Origin: Nectonema munidae
Lineage: Eukaryota > Nematomorpha > Nectonematoida > Nectonematidae
DNA: 64,000 nucleotides
Reading direction: 5' to 3'
NCBI GenBank assembly: GCA_030549495.1
Contig: JAUIRK010000792.1
Location: forward strand, 129,501 to 193,500
Shown: positions 60,901 to 64,000 of the stretch, in pieces
How the letters are laid out: every line of letters starts with the position of its first letter
How positions within the stretch are numbered: position 1 is the stretch's first letter
Notes under the pieces: model-generated
What the model saw: only the letters and a program-made list of their open reading frames with translations
Told to the model about the DNA's origin: nothing
The model's database searches: none
Translations under genes and position numbers: made by a program

Positions 60901-62647
60901 TGGGCTTTGATCCATAGCAAAATGTGACTTTGGTTAAGGATAAAAAAAAGGGATGTATCTACTTCGTCTTGAAAGCAGTGCATCGAATCAGGTATCCTTT
61001 GGGAAAGCCATTCCATTGTTCTTGTTGCAGAGGTTTCCAAGAAATCAGAACGGAAGTTTGATTCAGAAGTCGAGATTTCGAAATTTCAGGAGAGAAATTT
61101 GGTTTGGAGGCCAAAGTTTTGACGAGTTCGCTACTACCACTTTCTCTGCTTCTTCCAATTCGATTTTCAGCAACGATTTTGAAAGAATAGAAGGTAAAGG
61201 GTCTAAAAGAAGCAAACAACGGATATGTAAGATTCAGCTAATGCTCAAGTACCCAAATGTCAAGTGATTAGCTTAAGAATGAAATTAAAATATTGAGTGA
61301 TTTTATAGGAAATAACCAAGAAGAATCGATCTTTAATTCTAGTTGGAGTGAGAAACTTAAACGCTAAACCTGATACCTTTTGGAGTGTGATCACAGCTTA
61401 AATATTTCTGTTCACAAACACACACACAAAATTTATAATAAAAAAAAAAGGTAAAAGGCTTAAAGTAAACTTTAAAATTTATTTTTAATTCACAATAACA
61501 TTCGTAAGTAAATAAATAATCGAATAATGATATTCCAGAGATGTATGACATTTTATAATTTCATCACCTGAGACGTAGCGAGATTTTAATGTCAAAGTCT
61601 TAGTATCATACTTAAACAAATTCAAATAGTAGGCCTATTTTAAAATTGTACGATGGAAAAAGAAAATCATAACAACTTTGCACAAAAGGACACCGAGGAC
61701 AAATTTGCCATATGCAGCAATTCACTACAAATTTTTTAATTTAAACGGGCTTTTTACTAAAGTACTGTTGTCCATTTAGAAACTACTCATCAAAATGTCC
61801 AATTCAAAATCTATAATCACTTTTGTCAATTATTATTATTATTATTAATGTTATTATTATATGAAATAATAATGCTAACTAAAAACCATTATTAATAATG
61901 AAAATTAATAATGCTTTAAAAACCAAAATAAATTTAAAAAGAAATATTCACGCTTTTGGCCGACACCTTGGCAACATAATAAATTAATAACTTTTTCTGG
62001 TTTAAGCCATTATAATACTTTGTTATAACTCATTTTTGTCATTTGCTATTTCTAGTTTATTTAACAGTTTATTTTCATCCCGAAGATCACAGCACTAGAT
62101 ACGGGGTCTGCCTTGGCTGAAAAAAGAGTGGAGATGATTTTACTTGAGTTTGGTAACTTTTAAAATGTTTTGAGGCTTCGCTTTGATTTTGACAACGCGG
62201 AAAAATCGGTTCTCATCATCTATAGACTTGGGAGTATAGCCTTGTTTCCAGTGATTGCAAATGACGTGCCAGTATAAAATACTCGCGTTGCCATCAAATC
62301 TCTGTTGGATCGTGATGTTCGCGTGTGACTCAAACATCTTGACACCTAAAATTTCTGGAGGTTCAGGCAGAGCTATTGACAAAAAAAAGAAAAAAAATAA
62401 TGCAGAGACATATCTCAATAACATTTTTAAAAACAGCGCTCACTAGGTTTGATTCCGGAAATAAAATATATCGAATCGCGGATGCCTTGTCCAATTCGCG
62501 TCATGGCGGAGACGTCAACACGATACTTGGTCGAGTGCAAAAGGTCCTTTAAGCGTAGAGTTGTTGAATTCGTCCCCACTAAATATCTCTTCACCAAGAA
62601 ATCTTTCCCGTTCGCGTTTTGTAGGAGGTGTAGAGAGATGTTATATC
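43310..62647 (-). CDS. Sidekick-like cell-adhesion protein, last seven exons
   Basis: The minus-strand exons in order are 62647-62444, 62372-62144, 61202-60963, 54471-54311, 52804-52701, 46207-46018 and 45960-43310. Each intron is GT-AG and incoming and outgoing phases agree at every junction (1, 2, 2, 1, 0, 1). They encode the C-terminal 1,258 residues. In order: the second half of one fibronectin III domain, nine complete fibronectin III domains, a transmembrane helix (WFLVLIALVCFIIIILLV) and a ~210-residue cytoplasmic tail ending SIFSSFI. Sidekick proteins have six Ig and thirteen fibronectin III domains and a tail ending in SSFV that binds PDZ proteins. The many fibronectin domains up to the membrane, the tail phrase RRPSQGENEV and the SSFI end support sidekick over Dscam or receptor phosphatases. 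The family mediates homophilic adhesion at synapses and epithelial junctions. The Ig part must lie beyond 64000. The introns hold much transposon DNA. Confidence 0.8.
46018..46207 (-). CDS. Sidekick-like gene, sixth exon of window
   Basis: 190 bases after ATCACTTTAG, donor GCCC|GTAAGT. Phase 0 in, phase 1 out. It encodes the second half of a fibronectin III domain: IIAKENGKFSQIHL, LQNLKAYTYYTVIVRGEN, HMGYGVESIETFQTLPA. Confidence 0.85.
46658..46893. mobile_element. Left half of a GGATGTG-family element split by a hAT insertion
   Basis: TAGAGATGTATCGAATATCC followed by TTTTACATCC and CCGCGGATAA matches the left end of 40452-40745. The matching right end (GCGGATAC, TTCACATCC, ACAT) lies at about 49750-49820, on the other side of the hAT transposon. 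This suggests the larger element was split by it. Confidence 0.45.
46894..49645 (+). mobile_element. Decayed full-length hAT transposon (ZBED/SCAND3-type), 2.75 kb
   Basis: The ends CAGTGATTCTTAACC and GGTTAAGATTCCTAG are imperfect inverted repeats. Plus-strand pieces in order are: a BED-type zinc finger at about 47790-47900 (VPQCVICYKMLSNDAMSPSR, then LERHLKTTHPTLANKPDIF); the RNase H-like domain at about 48200-48750 (KDSPLFAIQCDETTNIVQCS, LLACVLMEYTSPI, CIIHHEALAPRTLPSKPNEF, NFIKSRVLNCSLFKLYCEDM); and a C-terminal dimerisation region at 48834-49417 (HLKNLKAEFMRYFPD, GTTYHCEAGFSALSS, IKTKSRNRLDIENDIR). At least five frame changes or stops separate them, so it is inactive. It lies in the sdk intron between exons 46018 and 52701. 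No clean target duplication is left. Confidence 0.85.
49646..49820. mobile_element. Right half of the split GGATGTG-family element
   Basis: GATATCCGCATTAGCATTCG, CGGATACAAAAAAATTCACA and TCC near 49765-49815 read as the inverted counterpart of the left end at 46658 and of the end of 40452-40745. The outermost bases are worn. Confidence 0.4.
50068..50252. repeat. Duplicated intronic segment, copy 1
   Basis: GTGCTCATCTTTTATAAAA, TGATTGGGTCG and CTGTTCGAATCGATTTAT are shared, in order and orientation, with 52125-52400. The two copies lie 1.9 kb apart in one sdk intron and flank the hAT-like copy B. Confidence 0.7.
50669..51145. mobile_element. hAT-like non-autonomous repeat, copy B
   Basis: It starts CAGTGATTGTCAACC and parallels 835-1360 without the MITE found there. 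Shared words include CTTGATATGTCA, CTCTATCAATAAAATTA, GATTTTTTGAATGC and GATGGGAAAGC. It marks the empty site of that MITE. The far terminus is not identified. Confidence 0.55.
51146..52124. other. Intronic DNA, nothing recognised
   Basis: AT-rich sequence of the sdk intron between exons five and six of the window, with no repeat terminus or exon-like stretch. Confidence 0.4.
52125..52400. repeat. Duplicated intronic segment, copy 2
   Basis: Partner of 50068-50252. After CGATTTAT it carries about 80 bases absent from copy 1 before the shared AGAATATTCAAAAAG resumes, so one copy gained or the other lost this piece. Confidence 0.65.
52701..52804 (-). CDS. Sidekick-like gene, fifth exon of window
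   Basis: 104 bases after ATTTTTATTTTAG, donor TTTAGG|GTATTC. It takes phase 1 from the exon before and leaves in phase 0. It encodes VPMKLSSFKINELSSYQVQL followed by KWKYASEEKDVLFFR, the first half of a fibronectin III domain with its conserved tryptophan, and joins directly to IIAKENG of the next exon. Confidence 0.8.
52977..53115. mobile_element. piggyBac-like MITE, 139 bp, reverse orientation
   Basis: TTAA at both ends, termini CCCATTAAGGGCCAA and TTGGCCGTAAATAGG. The interior is the reverse complement of the 29.8-kb copies (CAGACGATTTATATTCAAAG, GATGAAATTACTTATGTTTC). It lies in the sdk intron beside exon 52701-52804. Confidence 0.8.
53116..54310. other. sdk intron with single repeat ends
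   Basis: CAGTGCCGGAGTCAGGC at about 53271 looks like a lone hAT left end. AGAGATGTATAAGATGTGAA from 53453 is an end of the GGATGTG family. Neither has a partner here. The rest is AT-rich. Confidence 0.4.
54311..54471 (-). CDS. Sidekick-like gene, fourth exon of window
   Basis: 161 bases after TTTTTCCTTTCAG, donor CTTCTG|GTATAT. Phase 2 in, phase 1 out. It encodes the second half of a fibronectin III domain: ISVWEKIESRFANFF, LTNLLPNTLYKVDIFAQN, FQFHTFPS. Confidence 0.85.
54472..55591. other. sdk intron, nothing recognised
   Basis: ORFs overlap on both strands at 54486-54822, but none shows a domain or fits the sdk splice phases. AT-rich elsewhere. Confidence 0.4.
55592..55730 (-). mobile_element. 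tRNA-derived SINE, second copy
   Basis: Minus-strand head with GGTTGGTTAGATGC and B box GGTTCGATCC (plus-strand complement about 55666-55676), then the same body and tail as 2264-2410 (CGGCGCAATTGTGCC, GATGAAAACACCCT). Identity to that copy looks close to 90 % by eye. It lies in a sdk intron. Confidence 0.7.
55731..57899. other. A- and T-homopolymer-rich intron DNA
   Basis: About 2.2 kb of very AT-rich sequence. From 56090 to 57000 there are long runs of A and T with recurring TTTGAAATTTT-like words. From 57380 to 57560 a degenerate tandem of TTTATAGATTTCT/AATTATTTAG is visible. No coding potential. Confidence 0.5.
57900..58510. repeat. Minisatellite built on ACCAATGATCTTTA
   Basis: About 25 degenerate tandem units. 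The left part has 21-23-base units (GTACAAATGATCTTTTCGGG). The right part has 31-37-base units that add GGACCTAGAATC or GGACCTAGAATTTT. The last five right-hand units keep a 31-base period. The array ends where the Helitron-type terminus begins. Confidence 0.9.
58511..58560 (+). mobile_element. Helitron-type 3' terminus
   Basis: CGTTTCGAGCGAAGCG can form a short hairpin (CGTTTC/GAAGCG, one G-T pair). It is followed by AGAGACAAACACAGGACCGT, then CTAG and T. A GC-rich hairpin shortly before CTRR-T is the Helitron 3' signature, and CGAGCGAAGCGAG is common in such ends. No Rep or helicase is present nearby, so this is a non-autonomous element. Its 5' end was not found. Confidence 0.55.
58561..59289. 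other. sdk intron, nothing recognised
   Basis: AT-rich sequence with poly-T runs between the Helitron-type end and the next transposase remnant. Confidence 0.4.
59290..60610 (+). mobile_element. Decayed DNA transposase gene, family uncertain
   Basis: Three plus-strand ORFs in different frames (about 59290-59822, 59816-60103, 60105-60545) form one decayed gene. Pieces are: an acidic serine-rich N-terminus; EVFCLHFDRKSIKKKEYQVV; MIICDSTAVNTGRENEIIVR (aspartate in a DDE-like context); FIPCQNHVLDLVLRHIMDSS; then WKKLPSLHNARWNSRGLYAS and DIPRTNIFAEGGVKK. I recognise the pattern from multicopy transposon proteins of arthropods and other invertebrates with a probable RNase H-like core related to hAT, but cannot name the family with certainty. 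Two frame changes break it. The termini were not identified. It lies in the sdk intron between exons three and four of the window. Confidence 0.55.
60963..61202 (-). CDS. Sidekick-like gene, third exon of window
   Basis: 240 bases after TGCTTCTTTTAG, donor ACGAA|GTAGAT, phase 2 in and out. It ends one fibronectin III domain (PFTFYSFKIVAENRIGRSRE) and starts the next (SKSRLLNQTSVLISWKPLQQ, then WNGFPKGYLIRCTAFKT). Confidence 0.9.
61203..62143. other. sdk intron, nothing recognised
   Basis: AT-rich, with an ATT microsatellite at about 61829-61860. A minus-strand ORF at 61357-61551 has no domain and does not fit the splice phases. Confidence 0.4.
62144..62372 (-). CDS. Sidekick-like gene, second exon of window
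   Basis: 229 bases after a long pyrimidine tract and CAATAG, donor CTCAA|GTAAAA, phase 1 in and 2 out. It encodes LPEPPEILGVKMFESHANIT, SILYWHVICNHWKQGY and KAKPQNILKVTKLK, most of a fibronectin III domain. Confidence 0.85.
62444..62647 (-). CDS. Sidekick-like gene, first exon of window
   Basis: 204 bases after TTTTCCTCAG, donor CCTA|GTGAGC, phase 1 in and out. It encodes YNISLHLLQNANGKDFLVKR and LRLKDLLHSTKYRVDVSAMT followed by RIGQGI, the second half of a fibronectin III domain. The first half must be on an exon beyond the window. Confidence 0.85.
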
Positions 62648-64000
62648 CTGAGGAAAATTAAAGAGTCTTTACGCGCTGTTATTGCATTCAATGTTTAAAA
62701 GTAGTCAAGATGCTCTTCAAGGTCAAACTTGAAAAACTAGGAATATATGCCACAGTAAATAAGATTCCTTACTCGAAGTTTCTCTAGGAAACTCAATATT
62801 CAATCATTTTTTCATTTTATATAAAAAAAAATTAAAAACAGTTTTGGCACTTGTCTACTCCTCCACCACTAACTTTTCAATAGCCATATTTAGGAAATGA
62901 ATTCCTTTTTAAAGGTTACACTTTCTAGAGGAAAAAATAAACGATATCTTTAAAAGTTTAACTAATCAAGCAACTAAATGAATATAATTATGGATAAAAA
63001 AATCTGTAAAAAAAATTAAAAAATTAAATTTATGCTTTCGAATCTAAAACCATAATCTAAGAAGCAAACTACGCCCTCTCGAATAAGAAAGCTGAATTGG
63101 TCTCCTTTCAAAAAAAATAAAAGAATATGAAGCCTCATTCGAGATGTGACAAAACAAAAACAAGAATTAGTTCAATTTTTACAAATTAACTTCTTCATTT
63201 AAAATCAATAGAATGCATATTTAAGTCGTAATAATTTAAAAATACATGATTAAATAATTGTGTTTATCAATAATTTTTTCACTTTTTTTATAATAACCAT
63301 AAAAATTAATTATGGTATATATTATTTCTAATTATTGTTAAAAAATTTTTATAGAAAAAAATTTTACATGTATATAAGTTTTATGTTTTCATTAAGGGGA
63401 ACTACGTCAAGCCATCAGTTCCGAATTTTCTACGGATGTGGTGCGAAGCAAAAAACGTTGAGTTAAAAAGGCTGGAATCTCAAGAACTGCCTTTCTATTT
63501 AAAATAAAAAAAAAATTTTAATTAAAATTTTTTTTTTATTTTAAAATTAGTGCAGAAAATTTTTTGTATCTCCGCCTCTATCGATCCCATAATTGGTCAA
63601 ATTTTATTGAAACTTTGTCAGAGTAAAGTCATTTGCATAATATGCAAAATGAATATACTTATTAGTTGAATGAGTTAGATACTTAATTAGCTTCTTCTTT
63701 AACTAATCAGTTTTTAATATTTACCAACTTGTAAGTTTATAATAGTTATTTTTATTAGTAGTGCGTAAGGTTAAGTTAAGTCTTAAGTTTCGTAACCGAA
63801 ATCTCATTTTCGTTATTGGCAAAATCTTATTTTGATTCTAATTTTTGTGCCAATGAAATCTCACTTTGGATCTCAACCAAATCTCGTTTTTGAACTCTGC
63901 AGAATGTGGAGAAGCCTTTTACAATAAAACAGATTAATTTCAAGCAATCATTGATTTATAGTAGAAACTTAATTTTAATTAATTTTTATCTAATCAATAT
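62648..64000. other. sdk intron, nothing recognised
   Basis: AT-rich sequence upstream (minus strand) of the first sdk exon seen. A weak recurrence of AAATCTCATTTT-like words is visible at 63800-63890. No further fibronectin or Ig exon was found. Confidence 0.4.

Overview
The window is animal nuclear DNA: about 70 % A+T, spliced genes with GT-AG introns, AATAAA signals, and a dense load of short DNA transposons. It carries parts of three recognisable host genes. I infer an invertebrate, probably an arthropod and possibly a copepod, from the composition, the divergent but recognisable sidekick, paxillin and HAX1 proteins, and the mix of hAT, piggyBac-like, Helitron and tRNA-SINE repeats. The sequence alone does not prove the species. 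All homology calls come from reading translated sequence by eye, without any database search.

Host genes. (1) 24484-25113, minus strand: a single-exon HAX1-like gene with a poly(A) signal. (2) 34539-39605, plus strand: the 3' six exons of a paxillin-family gene with four LIM domains, with in-phase exon joins and a poly(A) signal. (3) 62647 down to 43310, minus strand: the last seven exons of a sidekick (sdk)-like cell-adhesion gene. They encode one partial and nine complete fibronectin III domains, one transmembrane helix and a cytoplasmic tail ending SSFI. Every exon junction was checked for phase. The 5' parts of sdk lie beyond the window, and the 5' part of the paxillin gene was not found.

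Mobile DNA. 1-16 kb is gene-poor and holds non-autonomous hAT elements, a tRNA-derived SINE, piggyBac-like MITEs with TTAA targets and an element with long inverted termini and a 9-bp flank. 16.3-21.4 kb holds a LINE 3' fragment and a decayed autonomous Helitron (Rep plus helicase) with a MITE inside it. Next to it lies an orphan GC-rich ORF preceded by a tandem duplication. 27-34 kb and the introns of the paxillin and sdk genes carry several decayed hAT transposase genes, many MITEs with exact target duplications, a pogo-like MITE, and a minisatellite that runs into a Helitron-type 3' terminus.

How the parts relate. The three host genes have no evident operon-like link. Sidekick and paxillin family proteins both act in cell adhesion, but their closeness here may be chance. 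Most of the rest is transposon debris. The value of the window lies in exact insertion records (target-site duplications, nested insertions), in the complete 3' gene structures, and in a few unexplained repeats: a 100-bp unit shared by two introns of the paxillin gene, a duplicated intronic segment in sdk, and the orphan ORF. I found no sign of a CRISPR array, an rRNA gene or a stand-alone tRNA gene.
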